Part shown: piece by piece, positions 1-9,300 of the stretch | Layout of the letters: every line of letters begins with the position of its first letter | How positions within the stretch are numbered: position 1 is the stretch's first letter | Origin: Paenibacillus segetis | GTDB taxonomy: Bacteria; Bacillota; Bacilli; Paenibacillales; Paenibacillaceae | Length of the DNA: 64,000 nt | Direction of reading: 5' to 3' | NCBI RefSeq assembly: GCF_014639155.1 | Contig: NZ_BMFT01000001.1 | Span: forward strand, 2,542,001-2,606,000 | Notes under the pieces: model-generated | What the model was told of the DNA's origin: nothing | Database searches by the model: none | Seen by the model: only the letters and a program-made list of their open reading frames with translations | Program-made: the position numbers and the translations under genes

Positions 1-255
1 GCCGATAAGTTTTTTTCCATCTCGCTCTATATATTTGACCAAACCACTAATGTCGGTTCCTGGTTTCAATCCCAGTTTCAAATCAACCTCATTACGGGTA
101 ATATCGAATTGAACAGTATTAACGCCCTCATACCCCGTCACCAGTTTCTTTAGGGGATCTTCAACCGCCCACTGGCGATAAGCAAACCATCCACCAAACA
201 ATAGCAGCGCTGATGCAGCAACTGTTAGAACGATCGGCCATGTACGAAGTTTCAC
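1..255 (-). CDS. Membrane-anchored hypothetical protein, 3' end outside the window
   Basis: Only the first 85 codons are present; the gene runs off the left edge. It starts with GTG at 255, preceded by a strong AAGGGGGA ribosome binding site 5-6 bases upstream. Residues 5-25 form one hydrophobic segment (uncleaved anchor or signal peptide) followed by a soluble, presumably extracytoplasmic part with alternating charged residues. I do not recognise the family. It lies downstream of the TseB-like gene but is separated from it by a hairpin, so it probably has its own promoter. Confidence 0.6.
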   Translation of the reverse strand, partial: MKLRTWPIVLTVAASALLLFGGWFAYRQWAVEDPLKKLVTGYEGVNTVQFDITRNEVDLKLGLKPGTDISGLVKYIERDGKKLIG

Positions 256-474
256 TATATTGTCCCCCTTATATAATATTGAATCTATAATAATGAATAT
301 TTACAATTGATATATCACACCGTCATTACTATTTATACTAATTTGTATATCTATTTAACAAGTAAAAGTATATCACAAAGTATATACCACTTCGATTGAA
401 ATTGTGGCTATAATTTAAATTTTAATTGAAAAAGTTTTAACTAGTTGTGAAATCTATGTCATTACACGCAAAAT

Positions 475-521
475 AAGCCACGCGTTATCGATGTTCTCTA
501 AGAGATTCGAACGCGTGGCTT
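475..521 (-). terminator. Hairpin after the TseB-like gene
   Basis: A perfect 12-bp inverted repeat (475-486 with 510-521, AAGCCACGCGTT and its complement) lies 28 bases past the stop of the TseB-like gene. On the minus strand it is followed by ATTTTG, a weak U-tract. The rest of 256-548 is AT-rich and I see no further gene in it. Confidence 0.55.
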
Positions 522-548
522 GTTGATTAATTAAGTTAACCGCATAAT

Positions 549-1034
549 TTATCGATTCGGCAGTGTAAACACTTCCGATAGCGGTTCTCCGCTATTAAAA
601 TCGTAGAAACGATAATAGTGATGCGCCTTCTCTTTATAGAAAAGTTGCCACACTAATTTAGTGTCGTAAATACCCGGAACTAATCTAACAATATCGATGG
701 TAGGGAAGCGTTCATGAATTATCTTAGTGATCTGAGCCTCTGTAGTTCCCTCAGAGACTGGTGACACGCGTGCTTCTTTCCCTTCTTGCAGCCAGACCAT
801 TACATCCTGTCCAGATTCGTCTTTACCCTTGACGACCCAGCACACTTCATCCCAAACCGATTTCCATATTTTATCTACATCTTTTATACCGGTTTCCTGC
901 TCTGCTCGCACAACTGCAGCCTTCTCACCATTCCATAAATCCTGCTGGATAAAAATGTAGAAGCGATGAAGCCCAAAGAGCACGAGCAGCAGGGTCAGGA
1001 CAGAGAGCAGTATCCATTTGGTTCTCTTCTTCAC
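549..1034 (-). CDS. TseB/YpmB-like cell wall elongation regulator (DUF5590)
   Basis: 161 residues with an N-terminal transmembrane anchor (about 7-28) and a PepSY-like extracytoplasmic domain. The region with WKSVWDE and the later YRFYDFNSGEP segment match the YpmB/TseB family known from Bacillus, where the protein acts at the membrane in cell-wall elongation and modulates sensitivity linked to penicillin-binding protein PBP2A. The start is GTG at 1034 with AGAGGAAG upstream. In B. subtilis ypmB also lies downstream of dinG, which supports the call; here mtaD and rex lie between them. Function is from the family, not from anything specific in this sequence. Confidence 0.75.
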   Translation of the reverse strand: MKKRTKWILLSVLTLLLVLFGLHRFYIFIQQDLWNGEKAAVVRAEQETGIKDVDKIWKSVWDEVCWVVKGKDESGQDVMVWLQEGKEARVSPVSEGTTEAQITKIIHERFPTIDIVRLVPGIYDTKLVWQLFYKEKAHHYYRFYDFNSGEPLSEVFTLPNR

Positions 1035-1082
1035 CCTTCTCTTCCTCTCCCCGTTTCAGACTTATGAAGCCTCAGTATCCAC

Positions 1083-2381
1083 TTAACGAGACAAAAGCCC
1101 TTCAAAAGCTGCCTGTGCTTCATAACGTACTTTCTCTTCGTCAATGGTCAGTGCTGCCCCATGTTTAATGACTTGCTGTCCATTTACCCACACGTGCTCA
1201 ACATCTTTTGCCCCTGCTGAATACACTGCATGCGAAATGAAATCGGTTCTTGGTAGAAAATGAGCCTGCTCCGTATTAAGAGCTATAAAATCAGCTTTCA
1301 TTCCCTGTACCAATTTTCCCGTATCGTTAAGAAAAACTGATTTAGCGCCATATTCTGTACCTAGCTTTAATGCTTCCAAAGCAGGAATCGCGGTCGGATC
1401 ACCAGATACCCCTTTATGAATCAACGCGGCTAAACGGATCTCCTCAAACATGTCGAGGTTATTATTGCTGGCTGCACCATCTGTACCTAGTGAGACAGTA
1501 ACTCCTGCTTTGAGCAATTCAGGTACCCTAGCGATCCCGCTAGCAAGCTTCAGGTTACTACCAGGATTATGAGATACCCCTACCTGGTGAGCACTTAAAA
1601 TTTCAATTTCTTCATCCGTCAAATGAACGCCATGCGCAACAAGTGATGGGCGTGAGAACATCCCCATATTAAGCAAATGCTGAACTGGACGTACACCAAA
1701 ATCTATTACGTTCTGCTCAACTTCAGCCTTAGTCTCCGACATATGAGTATGTATCGGCAAATTTAAGTCATGAGAAGCCTGTACAAACTTTTCGAAGAAA
1801 TTAGGAGGACAAGTATACGGCGAATGCGGTGAGATCATAGTTGTGATTCGTCCGTCAGCTTTGCCGTGCCAGTCTTTCGCAAAACTCACAGCTTCTGCTA
1901 GCTTTTGACGTTGCACATCCTCTGGGCACAGCCCAATTGCTCCGCGCATCAGAACGGCACGAATACCTGACTCTTCCACTACTTTAGCTACTTGGTCCAT
2001 TTGGTCGTACATATCTAGAAAGGTCGTTGTTCCACCTTTGAGCATTTCTAGCACGGACAAAGAGGTTCCCCAATAGACATCACTACCGGTAAATTTGGCT
2101 TCCATTGGCCACATTTTATCTTGAAGCCACACTTGAAGGGCTAAATCATCCCCATACCCACGAAGTAACGACATCGCCGCATGACCGTGCGTGTTAACCA
2201 AACCTGGAAGAAATAAAAGCCCCTTCCCATCAAAGATCTCTGCGCCTTCAGTTCCCTCAGGCAATTTTTCACCGATATAGGTAATCAAATCGTCTTCTAT
2301 CAACATATAACCATGAAGCACAGGGCAAGCATCATTCATGACCGCAAATGTCCCGTCCTTGATCAATAATTTATGACTCAT
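1083..2381 (-). CDS. mtaD: 5-methylthioadenosine/S-adenosylhomocysteine deaminase family amidohydrolase
   Basis: 432 residues, normal for the MtaD/TrzN amidohydrolase family. Metal-binding signatures are visible: NTHGHAAM near residue 65, HTHMSET near 211, VAHGVHL near 249 and SLGTDGAASNNNLDMFEE near 297. The family deaminates the adenine ring of methylthioadenosine, adenosylhomocysteine or 5'-deoxyadenosine. Relatives also act on 6-amino-6-deoxyfutalosine, and the futalosine gene mqnA is present at 58 kb, so a menaquinone role is possible. The start overlaps the rex stop by 11 bases, suggesting co-transcription with rex. The exact substrate cannot be read from the sequence. Confidence 0.85.
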   Translation of the reverse strand: MSHKLLIKDGTFAVMNDACPVLHGYMLIEDDLITYIGEKLPEGTEGAEIFDGKGLLFLPGLVNTHGHAAMSLLRGYGDDLALQVWLQDKMWPMEAKFTGSDVYWGTSLSVLEMLKGGTTTFLDMYDQMDQVAKVVEESGIRAVLMRGAIGLCPEDVQRQKLAEAVSFAKDWHGKADGRITTMISPHSPYTCPPNFFEKFVQASHDLNLPIHTHMSETKAEVEQNVIDFGVRPVQHLLNMGMFSRPSLVAHGVHLTDEEIEILSAHQVGVSHNPGSNLKLASGIARVPELLKAGVTVSLGTDGAASNNNLDMFEEIRLAALIHKGVSGDPTAIPALEALKLGTEYGAKSVFLNDTGKLVQGMKADFIALNTEQAHFLPRTDFISHAVYSAGAKDVEHVWVNGQQVIKHGAALTIDEEKVRYEAQAAFEGLLSR

Positions 2382-3018
2382 CAGATAAATGTTCCTTTCC
2401 TTCTAGATAGTAAGCCAAGCTGAGTAGATCGGTTGTAAAATCTGCACCATGAATTCGAATTTCTGGTGGAACCTTAAGGATAGTCGGAGCGAAATTCAAA
2501 ATCGCCTCAATTCCAGCTTCAACCAGCACATCCGCTACACGCTGAGCTTCCGTGTCTGGAACCGTTATAATTCCGATGCGAATGTTATTTGCCTTTACCG
2601 TCTCCTTTAATTCCTCAATCGGCTGTACGGTAATATTATTAATTTGGGTACCTATTTTCGATGGGAATGCATCAAAAATACTAACAATTTTCATGTTATC
2701 TTTCAAATATGCATTGTAATTGGATAACGCTTGCCCTAAGTTACCTGCTCCGACCAAAGCTACGTTTATTGGCTGGTCTAAATTCAAAATTTGACGTATT
2801 TTCTCGATTAGATAAGATACATCATAACCAATCCCTTTTCGACCAAAATCTCCAAAATAGGCAAGATCCTTACGAATTTGAGCAGGGTTTAAAGCCAGTT
2901 TCTGACCAAGCTCCTGTGAAGAAACCGTCGGTACTTCCCGCTGACTTAATTGATTGAGAAAACGTAAATATACGGGTAGTCTTCGTACTACCGCATCTGA
3001 GATTTTTTCTGATTTCAT
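2371..3018 (-). CDS. rex: Redox-sensing transcriptional repressor Rex
   Basis: 215 residues. An N-terminal winged helix (about 1-80, with SSQELGQKLALNPAQIRKDL) is followed by a Rossmann NAD(H)-binding domain with VALVGAGNLGQALSNY (about 85-100). C-terminal residues fit the domain-swapped dimer helix of Rex. Rex senses the NADH/NAD+ ratio and represses fermentation and respiration genes when NADH is low. It lies 12 bases after dinG and overlaps mtaD. I searched by eye for a Rex operator (TTGTGA...TCACAA) near it and did not find a convincing one. Confidence 0.93.
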   Translation of the reverse strand: MKSEKISDAVVRRLPVYLRFLNQLSQREVPTVSSQELGQKLALNPAQIRKDLAYFGDFGRKGIGYDVSYLIEKIRQILNLDQPINVALVGAGNLGQALSNYNAYLKDNMKIVSIFDAFPSKIGTQINNITVQPIEELKETVKANNIRIGIITVPDTEAQRVADVLVEAGIEAILNFAPTILKVPPEIRIHGADFTTDLLSLAYYLEGKEHLSDES

Positions 3019-3030
3019 GCCTTTTTCCTC

Positions 3031-5931
3031 CTAATCCGCTAATGAAGAACCCTCTTGTTCTTCAGCAATCAGCCATTCCGAAATACGAGGAACCATCTGT
3101 CCAAGTGGCATATGCTCCATCTTCGGTCCGGGTAATGAATATAAAAAGTATTTTCCGTAGTAGGATTCCAAGATGCGCGTATCATAAACAACCACAATTC
3201 CTCGGTCTTGCGAAGAACGGACCAATCGTCCAAAGCCTTGCTTAAAGCGGATTACCGCCTGAGGCACAGACAATTTCATGAACGGGTTCTTCTTCTCCCT
3301 CTGAAGCCGTTCACTCTTCGCTTCAATCAATGGATGGTTGGGAGGTTGGAAAGGCAAACGGACGATTGCCAAGCTTGTTAAAGCTTCGCCTGGAATATCC
3401 ACCCCTTCCCAGAAACTGCTCGTTCCGAGCAGTACGGAGGCACTCTGCCCCTGAAATCTACGGGTCAGTTTACTACGATTGCCACTATCCATACCTTGAC
3501 CTATAACTGTGATGCCCTCAGAAGATAAAAGCTCTTTAAGGGGATCATAGACCTGCCGTAGCATTCGGTAAGATGTGAATAATACCAGCATACGCCCCCG
3601 AGTAACGATTGCTGTGTCGGCAAGAGACTGTACAAGCGTACTGACAAAATGATCGTCACCTACGCTTCCCTTAACACTTGGAAAATCCCTTGGGATGACT
3701 AGTAATGCTTGGTCCCGATAATTAAAAGGGGACGGAAGCATCGATGTAAACAGTCGATCCTCGGAGGCAGCCTCCTCAAGTCCAAGTTGTTCAATCATAT
3801 ATTGGAAAGATTTATCGACCGACAAAGTGGCCGAGGTCATCACAACACTCTTCTTTTTATCAAAGAAATATGACTTTAATTGTGCACTCACATCGATCGG
3901 AACGGCAAAGATTTGTAAGGACCGACTACGGTAACTACCGTTGCCCTCAATCCAATACACTGTCTCGTCGTCATCCAGTTTGATGAAGAAACGTAGTCCT
4001 TCACGTTCATTCGCGGCATCTTTCAATAAACCGCTAATGTCCGTCATTAAACCTTCGGCGCCAAAATCATCAGATTCATCTTTGATTTCACTCAGTATAC
4101 GTTCCCCTTTGCGAATAACATCGCCCAAAGCAACATAAATCTGGTTCTCCAAATCAGCAGCAACATCCCATTCCTTAGGCTTCTTGTTTGGAAGCAATCG
4201 AAGAACGAATTGACCAGGATCTCCTGGAGCCGCATCACTACGGTCAGGCATGAGAGTGAAGAGCATCTCACTCAATTTATCCCAATTCTCCTTCACCTCG
4301 ATTAGAGAGTGATACATGCTATCGATCAAAGAACACCATCCTGAAGCTTTTTCGTTCTTCGCACTCTGGAGTAGACCTCTAAGATTGGGTAACTGCCCTG
4401 TCTTGCTATCTTTATACAGGCGAGTCAAGGTATGCACAACAGTAAAATACTTTAATTGAAGCCCTAAATGTTTACCTGCAACATCTTCCAAGTGATGAGC
4501 CTCATCGATAACAAGTCGCTCGTAACTCGGCAGTAATTGATGCCCGGCTTGAATATCGGTGAACAATTTCGAATGGTTCGTAATGACGACATCAGCGATT
4601 CCAGCTTCATGTTTAGCCCTGTGGTAATAACATTTACGAAACCATGGGCAAGCACGTCCAAGGCAAGAATCTGATTCACTGGCTACGGTCTCCCAGAAGT
4701 CTCCGCCTCGATTGCCCATATTGAGCTCTTCATCGTCCCCGGTTTCGGTTTGCGTCAGCCATACGATCATTTGTGCGGCAATCATGACATCTTCTTTGGG
4801 TGTTGCAAAGTCTCTTCTGTTAATTTTATGTTCAAATTTTCTCAAACACAAATAATGCTGTCTACCTTTAAAAACTGCAGCCCGAAACGGAAAAGGAACC
4901 ACTTCTGTCAATAACGGAATATCACGCTCTCGCAGTTGCTCCTGGAGATTAATCGTATGCGTACTAACCATTACCTTTTCATCTTGCTTCACGCTATGAT
5001 AAATGGCAGGCAAAAGATATCCAAGTGACTTGCCTGTTCCTGTTCCAGCTTCAACCAAGAGATGCTTGTCTTCCTGAAACGCTTGCATCACTTCATTTTG
5101 CATGATGTTCTGCGCTTCACGTTCTTCATATTGCGGTAATTTGGCACGCAGTCGCTCCCGAATCTCATCCATAAATTGCTCAAATGTCATCATAGACAAC
5201 GGATTACTGTCGATACCATATCTTGGAGGAATCATCTCCATCCAATCATCTACTTGCAGCGCATATTGGCGATAATAAGTGAAGACATTCGGATTAGCAT
5301 CAAATTGCCGTTCCTTCTCCTGTAACATGGCATCAAAAAACCAGCCTAAATCGCTATCTTCACCTGCAAATAGATCTGACAATCGTTGCAGAGTGAGCAG
5401 CGGCAGACCGAAAATTTCCTCCAGACACTTTATAAAAATAAGAGCTGTAGCCAAAGCGTCGCTATCCGCCTGATGTGGACGATCATGCTGTACTTCAAAT
5501 TCCGAGGAGACTTGACCAAGTTGGTAAGAAGTTAGCGAAGGAAAAATAATTTTCAAAAAGTCCATCGTATCTAGAATTCGACCGGTAAAAGGTAAATATC
5601 CTGTCTTATCCAATGCGCTCTGCAAATAATTAAAATCAAAGGCCACGTTATGACCAACGAGCACTACATCATTAAGCAAAGGAACCATTTCCATCATGAC
5701 CATATCAAGATCTGGCGCATCCTTAACATCATCTTCTGTTATGCCTGTTAATCCCGTGATAAACGGTGGAATGGCTACGTTCGGCTTAACATAGGAAGAA
5801 TATATCTTGGATACTGAGAGATCTTCATCTATAATGGCAAGCCCCACTTGAATTATCTCATCGGAGGGCTGGTTACCCGTCGTTTCAAAATCGAGTACGG
5901 CATATTTCATTAGTTCATAAGTCCCTTTCAT
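3031..5931 (-). CDS. dinG: DinG-type helicase with N-terminal 3'-5' exonuclease domain
   Basis: 966 residues. Residues 9-175 form a DnaQ-like DEDDh exonuclease (D14 and E16 in AVLDFETTG, D99 in AFDF, H153 and D158 in HQADSD). Residues 270-940 are an XPD/DinG superfamily 2 helicase: Walker A GTGTGKS at 296-302, DEAH at 476-479, a C-terminal motif LGTSSFWEGVDIPGE. Four cysteines (362, 423, 428, 434) have the C-x4-C-x5-C spacing of the E. coli DinG iron-sulfur cluster. It probably acts in DNA repair or resolution of unusual structures. A second in-frame ATG at 5910, 12 bases after AAAGGG, is an alternative start that removes 7 residues. Confidence 0.92.
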   Translation of the reverse strand: MKGTYELMKYAVLDFETTGNQPSDEIIQVGLAIIDEDLSVSKIYSSYVKPNVAIPPFITGLTGITEDDVKDAPDLDMVMMEMVPLLNDVVLVGHNVAFDFNYLQSALDKTGYLPFTGRILDTMDFLKIIFPSLTSYQLGQVSSEFEVQHDRPHQADSDALATALIFIKCLEEIFGLPLLTLQRLSDLFAGEDSDLGWFFDAMLQEKERQFDANPNVFTYYRQYALQVDDWMEMIPPRYGIDSNPLSMMTFEQFMDEIRERLRAKLPQYEEREAQNIMQNEVMQAFQEDKHLLVEAGTGTGKSLGYLLPAIYHSVKQDEKVMVSTHTINLQEQLRERDIPLLTEVVPFPFRAAVFKGRQHYLCLRKFEHKINRRDFATPKEDVMIAAQMIVWLTQTETGDDEELNMGNRGGDFWETVASESDSCLGRACPWFRKCYYHRAKHEAGIADVVITNHSKLFTDIQAGHQLLPSYERLVIDEAHHLEDVAGKHLGLQLKYFTVVHTLTRLYKDSKTGQLPNLRGLLQSAKNEKASGWCSLIDSMYHSLIEVKENWDKLSEMLFTLMPDRSDAAPGDPGQFVLRLLPNKKPKEWDVAADLENQIYVALGDVIRKGERILSEIKDESDDFGAEGLMTDISGLLKDAANEREGLRFFIKLDDDETVYWIEGNGSYRSRSLQIFAVPIDVSAQLKSYFFDKKKSVVMTSATLSVDKSFQYMIEQLGLEEAASEDRLFTSMLPSPFNYRDQALLVIPRDFPSVKGSVGDDHFVSTLVQSLADTAIVTRGRMLVLFTSYRMLRQVYDPLKELLSSEGITVIGQGMDSGNRSKLTRRFQGQSASVLLGTSSFWEGVDIPGEALTSLAIVRLPFQPPNHPLIEAKSERLQREKKNPFMKLSVPQAVIRFKQGFGRLVRSSQDRGIVVVYDTRILESYYGKYFLYSLPGPKMEHMPLGQMVPRISEWLIAEEQEGSSLAD

Positions 5932-6046
5932 TGCAGTCTCTTTTACAGCATAACAGAAGAATGCAATTTTGAAAATTAGTGCACACGTAACCTACATTTC
6001 AACAAGTTACAACGGTTACACAATGATTAATTCAATTATATAACAA

Positions 6047-6082
6047 AGCGATGCGCTCCGCTTGTCGGATGATCGCATCGCT
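6047..6082 (-). terminator. Terminator after the TPR gene
   Basis: 9-bp perfect inverted repeat AGCGATGCG / CGCATCGCT (6047-6055 with 6074-6082), followed on the minus strand by TTTGTTATATAA. It separates the pan/TPR transcript from dinG. Confidence 0.6.
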
Positions 6083-6105
6083 AATGGAATGACTTTTCCT
6101 TTATG

Positions 6106-6846
6106 TTACAACAGCGATGTCAATTGATTCCCAAATTGTAGCTTACCGGAGTGGTGCATACAAACCTCCAAATTAGCCAATGGTTCGGGCAGAGATGGAT
6201 CGCTGTGATGTGCCATCGTGAAGTACTCTTTCGCTTTAACACGTACTCCTCGATTCGCTTCAATACATCCTAATGCATTATAAATGATTGCTCGCAAACG
6301 GTTATTAGCTGCTCCCTTTAGTACACTGTGAAAATGATTAACTGCATCCTCTAGATGTCCCATGTGAAGATGGCACATTCCCATATAAGTATGCGTGAGA
6401 AAACTGTCAGGGAATTGTTCAAGCGCTTGATTAAACTGCCCTTGTGCTTGTGGATACATTAACAGCTTGTAATATCCTTGACCTTTGATAAATGCGTCAT
6501 TCTTCATGACTAAATCTTGGGACTCAAGTTTTTGATTTTCTTCAGGACTGCCCCAATTTTGGCGCATAATGCCCATCTTTTCCTCGAAACAAAGCCATTC
6601 TTCAATAATGCCGTCACTCATATGCTTGAGCAGATTCCATTTATGACCCAAATCTTGTTTTTGCACACCTTGGGCCATCGGGTAATGCCGACTAATTTCA
6701 TCAAGCATCTCGTTCATTTCCGCAAATACATGCTGAAACATCATTTGCACCCCACCCTTAACGAAGATGAACTCAGTAAGAACCTTAAGTTCATTTTCTG
6801 TTACCGGAGCACTTTTCATTCCCGAAGGTATTAATTGCATATCCAA
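6106..6846 (-). CDS. Tetratricopeptide-repeat protein of unknown function
   Basis: About 244-246 residues. The C-terminal half (about 130-235) shows TPR-like helical pairs: a segment with YYKLLMYPQAQGQFNQALEQF, then THTYMGMCHLHMGHLEDAVNHF, then YNALGCIEANRGVRVKAKEYF. The N-terminal half is helical and not recognised. TPR proteins usually mediate protein contacts. The start is uncertain: TTG at 6846 or ATG at 6840, neither with a clear ribosome binding site; it begins 29 bases after panD, so translational coupling is possible. A gene at this position between panD and dinG is not part of the B. subtilis order. Confidence 0.7.
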   Translation of the reverse strand: MDMQLIPSGMKSAPVTENELKVLTEFIFVKGGVQMMFQHVFAEMNEMLDEISRHYPMAQGVQKQDLGHKWNLLKHMSDGIIEEWLCFEEKMGIMRQNWGSPEENQKLESQDLVMKNDAFIKGQGYYKLLMYPQAQGQFNQALEQFPDSFLTHTYMGMCHLHMGHLEDAVNHFHSVLKGAANNRLRAIIYNALGCIEANRGVRVKAKEYFTMAHHSDPSLPEPLANLEVCMHHSGKLQFGNQLTSLL

Positions 6847-6875
6847 TTCAAATGATCGTTTAATACCACGAAATA

Positions 6876-7259
6876 TTAGCGAACAGTCGAGTGAAGCTCC
6901 TGATCCGTTTTCTCAACAGGATGATTATTCTCTCCTACAAACACCACGGTAGGTTTATGGCTTCTTAATTCCTCTGGAGACATCTGTGCGTAAGAAATAA
7001 TGATGACATTATCGCCTGGTTGTACCAATCTTGCCGCTGCTCCGTTCAAACAAATGACTCCACTTCCGCGTGGTCCTGGAATTACGTAAGTTTCTAGTCG
7101 TGCACCATTATTATTGTTAACGATCTGCACCTTCTCATTCTCCAGCAGATCAGCAGCCTCCATCAAGTTCTCATCGATCGTAATGCTACCAATATAATTT
7201 AAGTTGGCTTCAGTTACAGTGGCACGATGGATTTTTGATTTCATCATTGTTCTATACAT
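6876..7259 (-). CDS. panD: Aspartate 1-decarboxylase
   Basis: 127 residues, the usual length. The pyruvoyl-forming self-cleavage site Gly24-Ser25 is intact in NYIGSITID, and IVNNNNGAR plus [12 protein letters not shown] are typical family motifs. The enzyme makes beta-alanine for pantothenate and coenzyme A. It is the last gene of panB-panC-panD, 3 bases after panC, with AAAGGG 9 bases before the ATG. Confidence 0.96.
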   Translation of the reverse strand: MYRTMMKSKIHRATVTEANLNYIGSITIDENLMEAADLLENEKVQIVNNNNGARLETYVIPGPRGSGVICLNGAAARLVQPGDNVIIISYAQMSPEELRSHKPTVVFVGENNHPVEKTDQELHSTVR

Positions 7260-7262
7260 GGC

Positions 7263-8156
7263 TTATAACCCTTTCTTTGTTAGAATCACATTATCAATAA
7301 GTCGTGTCTTCCCAAATCGAACGGCAAGCGCGATCAAAATATCCTCATGAGCATCTTCCGTAGAAAGTCTATCTTCCAATGGTGTCATACCTGGAAATTG
7401 GACAATCTCCACATAATCGATCTGAGATAGGGGTTCTGATTGGATCGCCTGTATCAGATCCTTTCTTAGCTCACCAACGGTAGTTCGCTCATTTTGTTCC
7501 ACTTTTTTCTTAACCAGCTGAAGACTTCTTGATAATACCAGAGCAGCCTTGCGCTCCTCAGAACTCAAATATACATTTCGTGAACTAAGGGCAAGCCCAT
7601 CCTGTTCCCTTACGATAGGGCAAGGCACAATATTAACATCCATATTGAGATCCCTTGTCATTTGGGTGATCACTGCTACTTGCTGTGCATCCTTTTGTCC
7701 AAAATAAGCATTATCCGGTGAAACAATGTGGAGCAATTTACCCACAACCGTCGTTACTCCGTTGAAATGACCGGGTCTAGATGCGCCACATAATCCTGCA
7801 GTCAATTCATTTACGGAAATCGTTGTCTTTGTTGGGTTTGGATACATCTCTTCTACGCTAGGAAGAAAAACCGCATCTACACCTTCACGATCTGCCAATG
7901 CCAGATCTTTATCTGAATCACGTGGATAGGTCTCAAAATCTTCACCCGGTCCAAATTGAATGGGATTCACAAAGATACTCAGCACCACGAGGTCGTTGTG
8001 CTTACGTGCTTCTGACAATAGACTGGCGTGCCCTTCATGTAAGAATCCCATGGTAGGGACTAAGCCAACCTTCAGATTCTGGCCCCCTTTGGCAGCTCTA
8101 AATCGCTCATCCTTCAAATACGTTCTTAAACTCGCGATTTCCGTAAATACCTTCAT
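7263..8156 (-). CDS. panC: Pantothenate synthetase
   Basis: 297 residues. Nucleotidyl-transferase motifs of PanC are visible: PTMGFLHEGHASL (ATP-binding HxGH), FVNPIQFGPGEDFETYPR, FGQKDAQQ and the KMSKS-like LSSRN. It condenses pantoate with beta-alanine using ATP. Its ATG overlaps the panB stop by 4 bases, so translation is probably coupled. The residue between QFGP and EDF is Gly, where many homologues have Asn; this is unlikely to matter. Confidence 0.96.
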   Translation of the reverse strand: MKVFTEIASLRTYLKDERFRAAKGGQNLKVGLVPTMGFLHEGHASLLSEARKHNDLVVLSIFVNPIQFGPGEDFETYPRDSDKDLALADREGVDAVFLPSVEEMYPNPTKTTISVNELTAGLCGASRPGHFNGVTTVVGKLLHIVSPDNAYFGQKDAQQVAVITQMTRDLNMDVNIVPCPIVREQDGLALSSRNVYLSSEERKAALVLSRSLQLVKKKVEQNERTTVGELRKDLIQAIQSEPLSQIDYVEIVQFPGMTPLEDRLSTEDAHEDILIALAVRFGKTRLIDNVILTKKGL

Positions 8157-9022
8157 GATTCTGACTCCGCCTTCCCTTTACCGTAAAGTTGATCGATAAC
8201 TCCTTCTTCAGCTGCAAATACATGAACTTCTGCTGGGAATGCCCGAGTCTTCACTTCATTCACATATTCTGAAATCCCATTACGGATTTGTTCACCAATA
8301 TTAGCATACGTCTTAACAAAGCGTTTCTCCCGATAATCAGACGTATACTTAAGCACATCATGAAATACCAATACCTGTCCATCGCACCCTCGTCCTGCCC
8401 CGATCCCAATGGTTGGAATGGAAATTTCCGCCGAGATTGCTGCAGACACTTCCTCCGTAACAAGTTCAAGTACGATAGCAAATACTCCCGCTCGTTCAAG
8501 TGCTTTTGCGTCTTCAATTAAGCGGCGAGCATCCTTCTCATCTTTCCCTTGAATACGGTACCCGCCGATTTGATTGACCGATTGAGGCGTCAGACCGATA
8601 TGACCTAATACAGGCACACCCGCTTGTACAATGGAATGTACCGTTGGAGCAATTTCTGCCCCACCTTCCATTTTGACTGCATGAGCGTGACCTTCCTGCA
8701 TAAGACGCCGTACATTCCGGAACGTTTCATCCAAACTTCCATGATACGTCATAAAGGGTAAGTCCGTTACGATGAAAGTATGCTCAGCTCCCCGCGCTAC
8801 CGCACGAGAATGATATACCATATCATCCAATGTTACGGGAACCGTGGAATCATAGCCTAATACAACATTTCCGAGAGAATCACCAACCAATATCATATCG
8901 ATACCAGCCTCTTCTGCAAGCTTGGCTGAAGGATAATCGTATGCTGTAATCACCGTTATCGGATTTGCATCTTGCTTCATTTTTTTAATTTTCACAATAT
9001 TTAGCGCTTGTTTGCCTGCCAT
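8153..9022 (-). CDS. panB: 3-methyl-2-oxobutanoate hydroxymethyltransferase
   Basis: 289 residues. Motifs ITAYDYPSAKLAEEAGIDM, LVGDSLGNVVLGYDST, VKMEGG and HIGLTPQ are those of ketopantoate hydroxymethyltransferase, which uses methylene-tetrahydrofolate to make ketopantoate. First gene of panBCD. The region between birA and panB contains a terminator-like hairpin, so panB either has a promoter after it or is controlled by read-through. Confidence 0.96.
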   Translation of the reverse strand: MAGKQALNIVKIKKMKQDANPITVITAYDYPSAKLAEEAGIDMILVGDSLGNVVLGYDSTVPVTLDDMVYHSRAVARGAEHTFIVTDLPFMTYHGSLDETFRNVRRLMQEGHAHAVKMEGGAEIAPTVHSIVQAGVPVLGHIGLTPQSVNQIGGYRIQGKDEKDARRLIEDAKALERAGVFAIVLELVTEEVSAAISAEISIPTIGIGAGRGCDGQVLVFHDVLKYTSDYREKRFVKTYANIGEQIRNGISEYVNEVKTRAFPAEVHVFAAEEGVIDQLYGKGKAESES

Positions 9023-9081
9023 TATTACCCATCTCCTTTTCGATTTCTACATCAAATGACTTTAGCGCCCACGACAAAAAA

Positions 9082-9108
9082 ACCTTTTAGTTTAGGCACT
9101 AAAAAGGT
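9082..9108 (-). terminator. Terminator or attenuator upstream of panB
   Basis: On the minus strand ACCTTTTTAGT and ACTAAAAGGT form a stem with a 6-base loop followed by a run of seven T. It lies 190 bases after the birA stop and about 60 bases before panB. It could simply end the cca-birA transcript or act as an attenuator in a panB leader. I see no T-box, TPP or other leader motif that I recognise. Confidence 0.6.
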
Positions 9109-9300
9109 CCGAAATCCAAAGAAGAGTCACTTTCATTCGTCCCTTCTGTCTCGGTCCTCTTCGGCTCAGAGCAGAATCCAACGTTACCAATAAACCAATT
9201 TACCTAATATTCAAACCAATTGCAATACTGTCATGAGTGCAGTTTAGAGTTCTAATACCGCCTCGTGCCAACAGTATAACAAATAATATTAAATATTTCA

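Noticed and set aside
421..480. Possible Rex operator (TTGTGAAA near 444)
   Set aside because: Only one half-site; the other half does not match, so no palindrome.
6517..6834. 105-codon plus-strand frame opposite the TPR gene
   Set aside because: No ribosome binding site and no family resemblance; TPR pattern on the other strand is clear.
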